Below, one piece after another: positions 7,216-13,815 of a DNA stretch of 22,775 bases. The notes beneath the pieces are model-generated. The model made no database searches. It worked only from the letters and a program-made list of their open reading frames with translations, and was not told the origin of the DNA. The DNA comes from an uncultured Mycoplasmatota bacterium (GTDB taxonomy: Bacteria; Bacillota_I; Bacilli_A; RF39; UBA660). The position numbers and the translations under genes were made by a program. Positions within the stretch are counted from its first letter, which is position 1; every line of letters starts with the position of its first letter. The DNA lies in assembly GCA_900551525.1 (NCBI GenBank), contig URWD01000021.1, forward strand, positions 1-22,775. The letters run 5' to 3'.

Positions 7216-8123
7216 AATAGGTCCCCTTGATAAATATTTCTTTTAACCATCTCTTGGTCAATTCCATTTAAAACCATAAACTTCTTTATGAGCCATTCTG
7301 GTGCCACCAATTCATTTAAAAGAGGATCCCCAGTAATTCTCATCACCACAACATCTTCATTTAAAAGTCTAAGTTGAGAGCAAACAATATCAATGTACTC
7401 CTCTCTAGTTAAAATATGAAATTTGTTTTTTTCATATAAACTAGCCAGCGGAGTATTTTTTGCTATATAAAGCATATGTATTTTAATACCATCAACCTTG
7501 CAATCATTAACAAATTTAATGGTATTAATCATATCTTCCTTAGTTTCATAAGGAAGTCCATTTATAATGTGAGCAACCACAAAAATATTTCTTTTATGAA
7601 GTTTTTGGACAGCGTCTTTAAATATTTTACTATCATGCCCACGATTTATAAATCTTAAAGTATTATCATTACTACTTTGAAGTCCAAGTTCCACGATTAA
7701 AAATGTTTTTTTATTTAACTCTTCTAAATAATCAAGCCATTCATCTGATAAACAATCTGGTCTAGTTGCAATATCAATTCCCACAACTTTAGGTATCATA
7801 AGAAGTTTATCAACATAACCTTTAACTAAATTTTTATCATTATAAGTATTTGTCCCAGATTGAAAATAAGGAATATACAAACTATCTGGCCATTTTTGTT
7901 CCATAATTTTTCTTCCATTTTCAAATTGCTCTAAAATATCTAAACTATTATCACTAATACTAGCAACAGACTTATTAGAACAATATATACAACCACCATT
8001 AATTTGATTTGGACATGTACTATTTATATCTAGAGGCACTTTAAAAACTTTTTGCCCAAACTTTTTCTTAAAAAAGTAATTCAAAGTATGATATCTTTTA
8101 TTATCTAATGTATTTTTAAACAT
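7212..8123 (-). CDS. Radical SAM protein of the YtqA/YhcC (TIGR01212) family, candidate MnmL
   Basis: 303 aa, close to the family length. The iron-sulfur cluster cysteines are Cys37, Cys45 and Cys48 in CPNQINGGCIYC, the C-x7-C-x2-C spacing typical of this family. Further family traits are YFQSGTNTY (about 88-96), IATRPDCL (about 117-124), VELGLQSSND and GLPYETKEDM. A minus-strand AGGTGG precedes the ATG. In B. subtilis the homologue YtqA has been reported to act in tRNA wobble-uridine modification (MnmL, in the pathway to mnm5U); I recall this from the literature and give it moderate weight. The partner methyltransferase MnmM/YtqB is also in this window (19809-20561), although in B. subtilis the two genes are neighbours. 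Confidence 0.88.
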   Translation of the reverse strand: MFKNTLDNKRYHTLNYFFKKKFGQKVFKVPLDINSTCPNQINGGCIYCSNKSVASISDNSLDILEQFENGRKIMEQKWPDSLYIPYFQSGTNTYNDKNLVKGYVDKLLMIPKVVGIDIATRPDCLSDEWLDYLEELNKKTFLIVELGLQSSNDNTLRFINRGHDSKIFKDAVQKLHKRNIFVVAHIINGLPYETKEDMINTIKFVNDCKVDGIKIHMLYIAKNTPLASLYEKNKFHILTREEYIDIVCSQLRLLNEDVVVMRITGDPLLNELVAPEWLIKKFMVLNGIDQEMVKRNIYQGDLF

Positions 8124-8169
8124 ATAACCACCTGTTAGTATTTTAACACGTAAACTTTCAAAATAAAAG

Positions 8170-8197
8170 TTGTTATTTTTAAGATTTGTGGTATACT
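8170..8197 (+). promoter_or_regulatory. Promoter of the tRNA-Thr gene
   Basis: TTGTTA (8170-8175), 16-base spacer, TATACT (8192-8197). The mature tRNA starts 11 bases after the -10 hexamer, so the 5' leader is very short. Confidence 0.6.
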
Positions 8198-8207
8198 AGT
8201 ATTAGTT

Positions 8208-8283
8208 GCTGGAATAGCTCAGTTGGTAGAGCAATGCCCTCGTAACGCATAGGTCATAGGTTCAAGTCCCATTTCCAGCACCA
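8208..8283 (+). tRNA. tRNA-Thr, anticodon CGT
   Basis: Acceptor arms GCTGGAA (8208-8214) and TTCCAGC (8273-8279) pair perfectly. The D arm is GCTC/GAGC, the anticodon loop CTCGTAA with CGT at 8241-8243, the T loop TTCAAGT (8261-8267), and the discriminator A is followed by an encoded CCA (8281-8283). It reads ACG threonine codons. Two stem positions do not pair: C8238 with C8246 at the base of the anticodon stem and A8258 with C8270 in the T stem. The general shape, promoter and terminator still argue for a working gene. Confidence 0.88.
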
Positions 8284-8295
8284 TTTAGAAATAAT

Positions 8296-8315
8296 CCCCG
8301 TAATATCGGGGTTTT
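8296..8315 (+). terminator. Terminator of the tRNA gene
   Basis: CCCCG (8296-8300), loop TAATAT, CGGGG (8307-8311), TTTT. It starts 13 bases after the tRNA CCA end. Confidence 0.8.
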
Positions 8316-8357
8316 ATTATGAAATAAAATTATTTTAAATAAATAGCATATTTTATA

Positions 8358-8386
8358 TATACAAAAAGTATACGATATGTTATAAT
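8358..8386 (+). promoter_or_regulatory. Promoter of the rlmB-sigma gene pair
   Basis: TATACA (8358-8363), 17-base spacer, TATAAT (8381-8386), preceded by an extended TGT (8378-8380). The promoter excludes an ATG at 8385 as translation start. Confidence 0.6.
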
Positions 8387-8414
8387 GAACATATCAGAAA
8401 AAGGAGGCATAAAA

Positions 8415-9080
8415 ATGCGTGTATATGGAATGAATGTTTTAAAGGAACTAGACAAGAAAAAAATCAAAAAAGTATTCACATCACGTAAAGAAGTTTGTAA
8501 GTATTGTAGTGAAAACAAAATAAAATATGAGTTTGTCGATAACCACCTATTAAACAAAATGTGTGAATATAATCACCAAGGGGTAGTAATTGATGCTTTT
8601 GATTATGATTATTATAGTCTAAAAGATGTGGAAGGTAATCTTGTTTTAATACTTGACCACTTAGAAGACCCGCATAACTTTGGGGCTATCATCAGAACTT
8701 GTGCAGCAGTAGGAATAAAATCAATAATCATCCCAAAAGATAGAAGTGTCGGAGTAACAGATGTTGTTGTTAAAACAAGCGTGGGTACAATTAATTATGT
8801 AAAGATAATCATGGTTAATAACTTAGTAGCCACAATAAAATCTTTACAAAAAGATGGTTTCTTTGTCTATGCAGCATCGATGGAAGGCGAAGACTTTAGG
8901 AAAGTAGATTATAGCACAAAAAGAGCATTAGTAATTGGTAATGAAGGAGCTGGAGTAAGTAGACTTGTTAAAGAAAATAGTGATGTATTAGTAAGCATCC
9001 CAATGAATAAAAATGTAGAGAGCTTAAATGCATCCGTTGCCGCAAGCATTCTTATCTACCACATGGGTGAAAATGTTTGA
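8415..9080 (+). CDS. rlmB: 23S rRNA (guanosine-2251-2'-O)-methyltransferase, SpoU/TrmH family
   Basis: 221 aa from ATG 8415, which follows AAAGGAGG (8399-8406); an in-frame ATG at 8385 lies in the promoter. The start MRVYGMNVLKEL is the short RlmB substrate-binding N-terminus. The SPOUT knot motifs are present: motif 1 DHLEDPHNFGAIIRTC (about 81-96), motif 2 LVIGNEGAGVS (about 175-185) and motif 3 PMNKNVESLNASVAASI (about 196-212). By family knowledge it 2'-O-methylates G2251 in the 23S rRNA P loop. In Bacillus the homologue sits upstream of yacP, sigH, secE and nusG; here yacP is absent and the sigma gene follows directly, overlapping by 8 bases. Confidence 0.92.
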   Translation: MRVYGMNVLKELDKKKIKKVFTSRKEVCKYCSENKIKYEFVDNHLLNKMCEYNHQGVVIDAFDYDYYSLKDVEGNLVLILDHLEDPHNFGAIIRTCAAVGIKSIIIPKDRSVGVTDVVVKTSVGTINYVKIIMVNNLVATIKSLQKDGFFVYAASMEGEDFRKVDYSTKRALVIGNEGAGVSRLVKENSDVLVSIPMNKNVESLNASVAASILIYHMGENV

Positions 9081-9663
9081 TATTAGTGATTCTGAACTAA
9101 TAATGCTATACCGTGAAAACAATGAAGAAGCCTTAGATATATTAAATCAAAAATACAATATAGTAACAAAAAGAATAATTAATAAGTATTATCCATTTTT
9201 AAGAAAATTAAATATCAATTTTGATGAACTAACATTAAGTTGTCATGAGTTAATAAATGAAGCGCTAGATACATATAACTCATTATATAAAGCCTCATTA
9301 AATACTTACATAAGCTTAATTATAGATAGAAAAGTAAAAAAGACAATTATTAATGCAATTAGATATAATAAAAAAAATATTGAAGTTTCCAATATAAATT
9401 TTGATAATACCGCAAGTTATATTTCAAGTAATTCACTAGATCCATTAGAAGCTATCTGTGCAAGTGAAAGTCAAAAAAATCTAAATGAAATAATATTGAA
9501 CAAGCTAAATAACAATGAACTAGCAATATTTTCATTATTACTAGATGGCTTAAGCTATAAAGATATAGCATTTACATTAATGCAAAGTTATAAGCAAATA
9601 TATAAAAAAGTTCAAAATATAAGAAAAAAATTAATACCAGAATTACAAAAAATACTTGATTAA
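9073..9663 (+). CDS. Diverged sigma-70-type factor at the SigH position
   Basis: 196 aa from ATG 9073, overlapping the rlmB stop by 8 bases (ATGTTTGA), with GGGTGA just upstream. The order rlmB - this gene - secE - nusG is that of sigH in Bacilli. Residues 4-60 (DSELIMLYRENNEEALDILN) match region 2.1/2.2 of SigH, and 165-190 (LSYKDIAFTLMQSYKQIYKK) form the region 4 helix-turn-helix. Where SigH has the conserved DxxQEGxxGL of region 2.2/2.3, this protein reads DELTLSCHELI, so the promoter-melting and -10-binding part is strongly altered. In Bacillus SigH directs early sporulation and competence. Here a changed or reduced role seems likely, as in non-sporulating relatives. Sigma family assignment is fairly secure; orthology to SigH rests mainly on synteny. 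Confidence 0.75.
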   Translation: MFDISDSELIMLYRENNEEALDILNQKYNIVTKRIINKYYPFLRKLNINFDELTLSCHELINEALDTYNSLYKASLNTYISLIIDRKVKKTIINAIRYNKKNIEVSNINFDNTASYISSNSLDPLEAICASESQKNLNEIILNKLNNNELAIFSLLLDGLSYKDIAFTLMQSYKQIYKKVQNIRKKLIPELQKILD

Positions 9664-9666
9664 AGC

Positions 9667-9695
9667 TTGCAATTACCTTTTATTTATGCTATATT
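9667..9695 (+). promoter_or_regulatory. Promoter of secE-nusG
   Basis: TTGCAA (9667-9672), 17-base spacer, TATATT (9690-9695) with an extended TGC (9687-9689). It begins 4 bases after the stop of the sigma gene. Confidence 0.6.
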
Positions 9696-9702
9696 ATAAA
9701 TG

Positions 9703-9721
9703 AACACGAAAGTGTTTTTTT
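9703..9721 (+). terminator. Short hairpin plus T run between the secE promoter and secE
   Basis: AACAC (9703-9707), GAAA tetraloop, GTGTT (9712-9716), followed by T to 9721. It can end read-through from the sigma gene. RNA started at the 9667 promoter would begin almost exactly at the hairpin, where it might instead serve as a stabilising 5' stem-loop or attenuator. Confidence 0.6.
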
Positions 9722-9741
9722 AAATGGAGGTTTTTAAAACT

Positions 9742-10002
9742 ATGGCAAAAGAAGCTAAAGAAACAAAAAAAGTAACAAAAGTTACTAAAGACACCAAAAA
9801 GAAAAATATTAAAACAAGTAAGAAAGGTCCTAAAGAAAGTTATTTCAAAAAAGTTGGCAAAGAACTTAAATTAGTTAAATGGCCAACAGCTAAAGATGTA
9901 TTAAAATACACAATTTCAACGATTGTATTTTGTATAATCTTATGTGCATTATTTATGGCACTTAACTTAATATTATCAGTAGTTAAAGGATGGTTTGCAT
10001 AA
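9742..10002 (+). CDS. secE: Preprotein translocase subunit SecE
   Basis: 86 aa from ATG 9742, which follows GGAGG (9726-9730); an in-frame ATG at 9724 overlaps that site and is unlikely. The first 30 residues are lysine- and threonine-rich (AKETKKVTKVTKDTKKK), a long basic extension. Then comes the family motif FKKVGKELKLVKWPTAKDVL (about residues 34-53) and one C-terminal membrane helix (TISTIVFCIILCALFMALNL). SecE clamps SecY in the protein-export channel of the cytoplasmic membrane. Its stop codon overlaps the nusG start by one base (TAATG). The rpmG gene that often precedes secE is not present here. Confidence 0.93.
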   Translation: MAKEAKETKKVTKVTKDTKKKNIKTSKKGPKESYFKKVGKELKLVKWPTAKDVLKYTISTIVFCIILCALFMALNLILSVVKGWFA

Positions 10003-10535
10003 TGGAAAAACTTTGGTACGTAGTAAATACTTATTCAGGACATGAAAATAAAGTAAAAGAAAAATTAGAAGCAAGAACAGAATCAATGGGTATGCAAGAT
10101 TACATTTTCCGTGTAATTGTTCCCGAAACAACAGAAGTTGAAGTAAAAGATGGAGTAAAAAAAGAAAAAGTAAAAAAAATGTTTCCAGGATATGTTTTAG
10201 TTGAAATGATAATGACTGATGAAGCATGGTACATTGTAAGAAATACTCCAGGTGTTACAGGATTTATTGGTTCAAGTGGAAAAGGAGCAAAACCAACTCC
10301 ATTACTTCCTCAAGAAATTGATAGAATTTTAGCTAACATGGGTATGAGTAGAGTAGATGTTGAATCTGAACTTAAAGTCGGAGACACAGTTAATATTGTT
10401 GATGGACCATTCAGTGGTATGACTGGTAAAGTTGATAACATTGACCTTGAAAATAATAGATTAAATATTATAATTGACTTATTTGGTCAAGAAACAAATG
10501 TTGATGTTGAAGTCTTCCAAGTTAGTAAAATGTAA
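10002..10535 (+). CDS. nusG: Transcription termination/antitermination factor NusG
   Basis: 177 aa from ATG 10002, preceded by AAAGGATGG (9985-9993) inside the end of secE. The NGN domain opens with KLWYVVNTYSGHENKVKEKL (residues 3-22) and includes MFPGYVLVEM (about 62-71) and VRNTPGVTGFIG (about 82-93). The KOW domain VGDTVNIVDGPFSGMTGKV lies at about 126-144. It binds RNA polymerase and couples transcription to pausing, termination and translation. It is translated in tandem with secE and followed by a strong hairpin terminator. Confidence 0.96.
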   Translation: MEKLWYVVNTYSGHENKVKEKLEARTESMGMQDYIFRVIVPETTEVEVKDGVKKEKVKKMFPGYVLVEMIMTDEAWYIVRNTPGVTGFIGSSGKGAKPTPLLPQEIDRILANMGMSRVDVESELKVGDTVNIVDGPFSGMTGKVDNIDLENNRLNIIIDLFGQETNVDVEVFQVSKM

Positions 10536-10537
10536 TT

Positions 10538-10570
10538 AAAAATTCGAAGTTTAATCTTCGAATTTTTTTT
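10538..10570. terminator. Bidirectional terminator between nusG and the glycosyltransferase gene
   Basis: AAAAATTCGAAG (10538-10549) pairs with CTTCGAATTTTT (10556-10567), a 12-bp perfect stem with a 6-base loop, then more T. It is U-rich on both strands. The stop of the minus-strand glycosyltransferase lies in the loop and its last codons in one arm. Confidence 0.85.
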
Positions 10571-11636
10571 CATCTTTAAATACCTTTAGATTCTTTTTAA
10601 TTCTTTCATTATTAGGATTTATTTTTAAAGCCTCTTTAGCATTTTTAATAGCATTTTCATAATCACCTAAATAAAAGTATGAAATAGATAATAAATCATT
10701 TAATGTTTCATCATAACTAAATACTTCATTCATATATGTTTTAGGATTATACTTAATTTCCAAAGCTTTATTACCATATTTACAAACATTTTCAAAATCT
10801 TCTAAAATATAATACAAAATAGCAGTTTCAGTATATGGGTCTCTTAAATATGGAGCTTCATTTATAGCTTTATAAAGCCACATGAGTGCCTCATCATATC
10901 TTTCCATATTTTTATAACATCTAGCAATAAACCTCATAGATGCACATCTCTCATCTTTCCAAGTAGCATTTTTCATCTTTAAATGTTTAATAAGAGTATC
11001 AATAGCATCATTCCATTTTCCATAATACATATACTCTCTACCTAAATAATGCATATTTCTATCATTATCTGGTTTTTCCTTCACAGCAAGCTCTAAAAGT
11101 GGCAAATAATTAGAGCGCGATTTTTCTCTATCTGGATAATGATTTACAATAACATCATCAGTAAAGACTTGTTTTTCAGAATGGTCAAATTCTAGTACCT
11201 CGTGTACAGGATTAACCCATTTACAGCCACTTCTTTTATGTATTTTATCAGCATAATATGTAACTTTTGGAATTCCATCTTCTATATACCAGTTATAAAC
11301 ATATCTAAGTCTATCAGTATCACTTTTCCAAGCTTTTAAAATATTTTCTTTCCAGCCATCAAGCATTATCTCATCTAAATCTAAAGAAATGCAAATATCA
11401 AAGTCTTCGGGTATCATTTTTAATGCTTCATTTCGAGCAACATCAAACCTCCATGGTTTAATTTCCATTTCTTTAACGGATATTCCATGTTTCTTTAGTT
11501 TTTTTGCAGAATCATCACTTGAACCAGTATCTAAAACAAATATTCCATCAGCATCCTTGATAGATTCATACCATCTATCAACAAACTTTTCTTCATTTTT
11601 ACATATTGCATAAACACATATTTTAATACAGACCAA
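10551..11636 (-). CDS. GT2 glycosyltransferase with C-terminal TPR repeats (SunS-like architecture)
   Basis: About 358-361 aa. Residues 1-165 form a GT-A glycosyltransferase domain: ICVYAICKNEEKFV at the start, LDTGSSDDS (about 35-43) and the metal-binding SLDLDEIM (about 84-91). From about 185 to 355 come TPR-type helical pairs (YGKWNDAIDTLIKHL; MERYDEALMWLYKAI; LGDYENAIKNAKEALKINP). Proteins of this layout glycosylate peptides or surface proteins; here the upstream neighbour is a collagen-like protein remnant, a plausible former acceptor. The start is odd. The only conventional candidate is TTG 11636, immediately after AAAGGGG (zero spacing). The family N-terminus would begin at codon 4, which is ATT (11627-11625), 9 bases from that Shine-Dalgarno. 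So it uses an AUU start, a badly placed TTG, or has lost its ATG. Confidence 0.82.
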   Translation of the reverse strand: MVCIKICVYAICKNEEKFVDRWYESIKDADGIFVLDTGSSDDSAKKLKKHGISVKEMEIKPWRFDVARNEALKMIPEDFDICISLDLDEIMLDGWKENILKAWKSDTDRLRYVYNWYIEDGIPKVTYYADKIHKRSGCKWVNPVHEVLEFDHSEKQVFTDDVIVNHYPDREKSRSNYLPLLELAVKEKPDNDRNMHYLGREYMYYGKWNDAIDTLIKHLKMKNATWKDERCASMRFIARCYKNMERYDEALMWLYKAINEAPYLRDPYTETAILYYILEDFENVCKYGNKALEIKYNPKTYMNEVFSYDETLNDLLSISYFYLGDYENAIKNAKEALKINPNNERIKKNLKVFKDEKKFED

Positions 11637-11643
11637 CCCCTTT

Positions 11644-11967
11644 CTATATTCCTATATATTCAAATAAAATACTAACTGGTGAATTAACAAAATAAGAATT
11701 ACTATTTATATTTTTTAAATCCGGAGTTTTTAAATAAATACTTTTTTTACCTAGATTAACTAAACTATATAAAATACTTGGGTCACCAACTGCCACAATC
11801 CCATTTGCGGTTATTTCTTTTTTCATTTCATCACTTATAAAATTACTTGCACCTACATATATATTGTCACTATTATTAGGTTTAAAGTATGGTCCTTCTG
11901 GTCCAGTTGGCCCTATATCAACTTTACAACTCCTTAATATAATAGTATGTAAAATAAAAGAGCATAA
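11644..11967 (-). pseudogene. 3' remnant of a collagen-like protein gene, start lost
   Basis: A minus-strand frame is open from an in-frame stop (11968-11970) to TAG at 11644, but has no ATG, GTG or TTG before the conserved part. It encodes GPTGPEGP (plus-strand about 11892-11913), two to three Gly-Pro-x collagen triplets, followed by an 80-residue C-terminal domain (SDNIYVGASNFIS ... SPVSILFEYIGI). Translation could only restart at the internal ATG 11826, giving 60 aa. Collagen-like surface or exosporium proteins normally have long GXX tracts and often sit beside glycosyltransferases, as here. The missing 5' part ends within about 30 bases of degenerate repeats similar to those at 18365-18433, which suggests loss by a mobile-element insertion or deletion. 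Confidence 0.65.
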
Positions 11968-11998
11968 TTAATAATGAAGCCTAAATGTAAAGTGAAGG
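11945..11998 (+). repeat. Degenerate copies of the AGCCAAAATGTAAAATGA repeat
   Basis: AGCCTAAATGTAAAGTGA at 11978-11995 matches the repeat unit at 18365, 18388 and 18411 with two changes in 18 bases and in the same orientation. A weaker partial copy (ATGTAAAATAAAA, starting about 11947) precedes it. Possibly a remnant of the same element end. Confidence 0.4.
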
Positions 11999-12005
11999 TA
12001 AAAAA

Positions 12006-12035
12006 GTTTACATTCATGTAAACGCTTGTTATAAT
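12006..12035 (+). promoter_or_regulatory. Strong promoter with an overlapping palindromic operator upstream of the MBL-fold gene
   Basis: TTTACA (12007-12012), 17-base spacer, TATAAT (12030-12035) with extended TGT (12027-12029). The perfect 8-bp dyad GTTTACAT-TC-ATGTAAAC (12006-12023) covers the -35 hexamer, the typical place for a repressor. The transcript would start near 12042 and leave a leader of about 220 bases before the MBL start. Confidence 0.6.
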
Positions 12036-12055
12036 TAGATTAACAAAAATTATAA

Positions 12056-12155
12056 TTGGGTGACAAAATAAGAGACATAGAAGTAAGTGCTTAGTGAAGA
12101 ATTAGCAAACAACGTAAAAAAACTAAGTGAAAACCAGAAAATTCCAGATTGTTAA
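12056..12155 (+). pseudogene. Short frameshifted coding remnant in the leader
   Basis: One frame gives LGDKIRDIEVSA then TAG; shifting by one base near 12095 gives SEELANNVKKLSENQKIPDC and TAA at 12153-12155. The joined sequence looks protein-like, but I do not recognise it and no good start is present. It may be a decayed small gene or chance. Confidence 0.25.
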
Positions 12156-12175
12156 AATAATAAGGAGATTTAAAA

Positions 12176-12226
12176 ATGTATTCGTTAGAAGAAGAAATAC
12201 TACATTTTACTAATTTTATTTGTTGA
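12176..12226 (+). CDS. 16-aa ORF with a good ribosome binding site in the MBL leader
   Basis: ATG 12176 follows AAGGAG (12162-12167) with 8-base spacing and reads MYSLEEEILHFTNFIC before TGA. It lies 39 bases upstream of the MBL start on the same transcript. It could be a leader peptide or the front of a broken gene. Not recognised. Confidence 0.3.
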   Translation: MYSLEEEILHFTNFIC

Positions 12227-12265
12227 TTTAGAAAACCTAATACAAAAGAAAGAGGATGATAAAAA

Positions 12266-12982
12266 ATGAAAGTAAAAGTAATAGGCTCAGGAAGTATGTG
12301 GACAAAATATAATAGTGCTTGTTACCTTGTTGATGAAGACATAATGGTAGATTTTCCAAATGGTGCATGCAAATATTTATATAGACAAAATATAAAACCA
12401 AGTAGTGTGAGTAAAATTTTATTAACTCATTTTCACGGAGACCATTATTTTGATATACCATTTCTAATTTTAAAAAAATCTAAAAGTGATAATAAAAAAA
12501 CTTTTATTTATTGCTCTAAAGAAGGAAAATCCAAAATAAAAAAAATAGGTTATTTAGCTTTTCCTAATTCATTTATAGAAGCATGTAAAGAAACAAATTT
12601 AGAATTTAATTTCAATAATAATTTTACTTTAAACAATTATAAAGTAGAAAAAATACTTGTGGATCATAGTAGAATGAAACCAGCATATGGTTATATTTTT
12701 AATGAAAATGAAGAATACATAGGTTTCACTGGTGATACATCACTTTGCAAAAATGTAGAAATAATGGCAGAAAAATGTTGCTATTTATTCTGTGATTGTA
12801 TGCTCATTAAAGGAAATTCCAAACATATGGGAATAGATAACCTAAAGTATTTAGCAAATAATTATTCAAAATGTACATTTGTAGTTAGCCATTTAGAAGA
12901 TGAAACCAGAAATATGTTAAAAGAACTAAAAATAAAAAATATTATTATTCCAGAAGATGGACAAGAAATAACTATTAATTAA
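12266..12982 (+). CDS. MBL-fold metallohydrolase (RNase Z-like)
   Basis: 238 aa with AGAGGATGA before the ATG. The N-terminus KVIGSGSMW corresponds to the opening GxGS strand of RNase Z/ElaC-type beta-lactamase-fold enzymes. The metal motif THFHGDH (His55, His57, Asp59, His60) is intact. Later ligands are likely in VDHSRMKPAYGY (about 132-143), TGDTSLC (Asp in GDT, about 154) and VVSHLED (about 211-217). It should bind two zinc ions. Substrate is not deducible; true RNase Z is about 300 aa with a flexible arm that is not seen here. It is transcribed from the promoter at 12006-12035 and followed after 50 bases by an HD-domain gene, so the two are probably co-transcribed. Confidence 0.82.
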   Translation: MKVKVIGSGSMWTKYNSACYLVDEDIMVDFPNGACKYLYRQNIKPSSVSKILLTHFHGDHYFDIPFLILKKSKSDNKKTFIYCSKEGKSKIKKIGYLAFPNSFIEACKETNLEFNFNNNFTLNNYKVEKILVDHSRMKPAYGYIFNENEEYIGFTGDTSLCKNVEIMAEKCCYLFCDCMLIKGNSKHMGIDNLKYLANNYSKCTFVVSHLEDETRNMLKELKIKNIIIPEDGQEITIN

Positions 12983-13032
12983 ATGTTGTAAAGAATACTA
13001 TTTTGTGCCATAATATTAATGCGGAGATAATC

Positions 13033-13806
13033 ATGAAAGATGAAAAAGTTTATTTAAAATACAAACAGTTTGCCAAAGATTATAAACTGTCAAATTATGA
13101 TACAAAAAAACTATGGCGTATAATTGAACAGATTGCAACTCATAAAGAGTTTTCTAAAAGATGCAGTGACCCTTATTTTCATCATGATGTAAAAACTCTC
13201 GGAGAACACATTCTTTGTGATGCCATAGTAACTTATAAACTTGCATCTAAACTTAAAAAAAATAATCATAGTATGAAAAATATAAATATAGATAATGCTG
13301 TAGTTATAGCTATGTTCCATGATTTATATGAACTTCCTTGGCAAAATATTGGTGTAAAGAAAATAATGCGTAATAAACATGGTTTTGTTCATCCCATCGA
13401 AGCAATTACTAATGCCATCACTTGGTATCCAGAATACTTTAAAAGTAAAGAAAGAGCTATGATTATTATTGATGGAGTTATTCATCATATGTTTCCACTT
13501 GCAGTACGTTGCATAGATGATACTGAGATAGAGCTAAATAATCAAGAAAAATATGAAAAATTACCCCAAAAATACAAAGATATGATTAAGATATCAACAG
13601 ACATAGGTAAAATCGGACATTATTCATTAAGAAAATCATTTTTTATTGAAGGAAGAATAATGTCAAGAGCAGATAAAATAGTTGCCTTTAAAAAAGATAT
13701 TGGTTCATTTAATGGTTATTTAGCGCTTTTAAGTGGTAAGAATAAAAATATCAAGAAAAAACATAATAAAAATGCTGATAAAAATAAAACTAGAAATAGT
13801 AAATGA
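13033..13806 (+). CDS. HD-domain superfamily hydrolase
   Basis: 257 aa from ATG 13033, which follows GGAG (13023-13026); the open frame extends to TTG 13003 without a ribosome binding site. HD-type metal ligands are visible: His59 in GEHIL, His96-Asp97 in MFHDLYELPW, then KHGFVHPIEA (about 115-124), IIDGVIHHMFP (about 143-153) and a late SRADKIVAFKKD. HD proteins are phosphohydrolases acting on nucleotides or cyclic nucleotides; the substrate is unknown. The C-terminus is a lysine/asparagine-rich tail (KNKNIKKKHNKNADKNK). After its TGA stop the same frame runs on into a remnant (13816 onward), so the tail may have been changed by decay. Confidence 0.8.
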   Translation: MKDEKVYLKYKQFAKDYKLSNYDTKKLWRIIEQIATHKEFSKRCSDPYFHHDVKTLGEHILCDAIVTYKLASKLKKNNHSMKNINIDNAVVIAMFHDLYELPWQNIGVKKIMRNKHGFVHPIEAITNAITWYPEYFKSKERAMIIIDGVIHHMFPLAVRCIDDTEIELNNQEKYEKLPQKYKDMIKISTDIGKIGHYSLRKSFFIEGRIMSRADKIVAFKKDIGSFNGYLALLSGKNKNIKKKHNKNADKNKTRNSK

Positions 13807-13815
13807 AATAAAACT

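Larger units (their letters stand above)
11930..12265. other. 336-base leader region with repeats, operator, promoter and broken frames
   Basis: From left to right: degenerate AGCC-type repeats (11945-11998), a palindrome with a strong plus-strand promoter (12006-12035), a frameshifted coding remnant (12056-12155), a 16-codon ORF with its own Shine-Dalgarno (12176-12226), then the ribosome binding site of the MBL gene (AGAGGATGA at 12250-12258). Confidence 0.5.

Noticed and set aside
9976..10227. Minus-strand 83-codon frame over secE/nusG
   Set aside because: Leucine-rich antisense of the lysine/glutamate-rich NusG coding sequence; no promoter or ribosome binding site.
13804..13806. TGA read as tryptophan (code 4 or 25)
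   Set aside because: Proteins here use TGG for Trp, and TGA ends rlmB exactly where the next gene overlaps by 8 bases. The run-on after the HD gene soon meets further stops.
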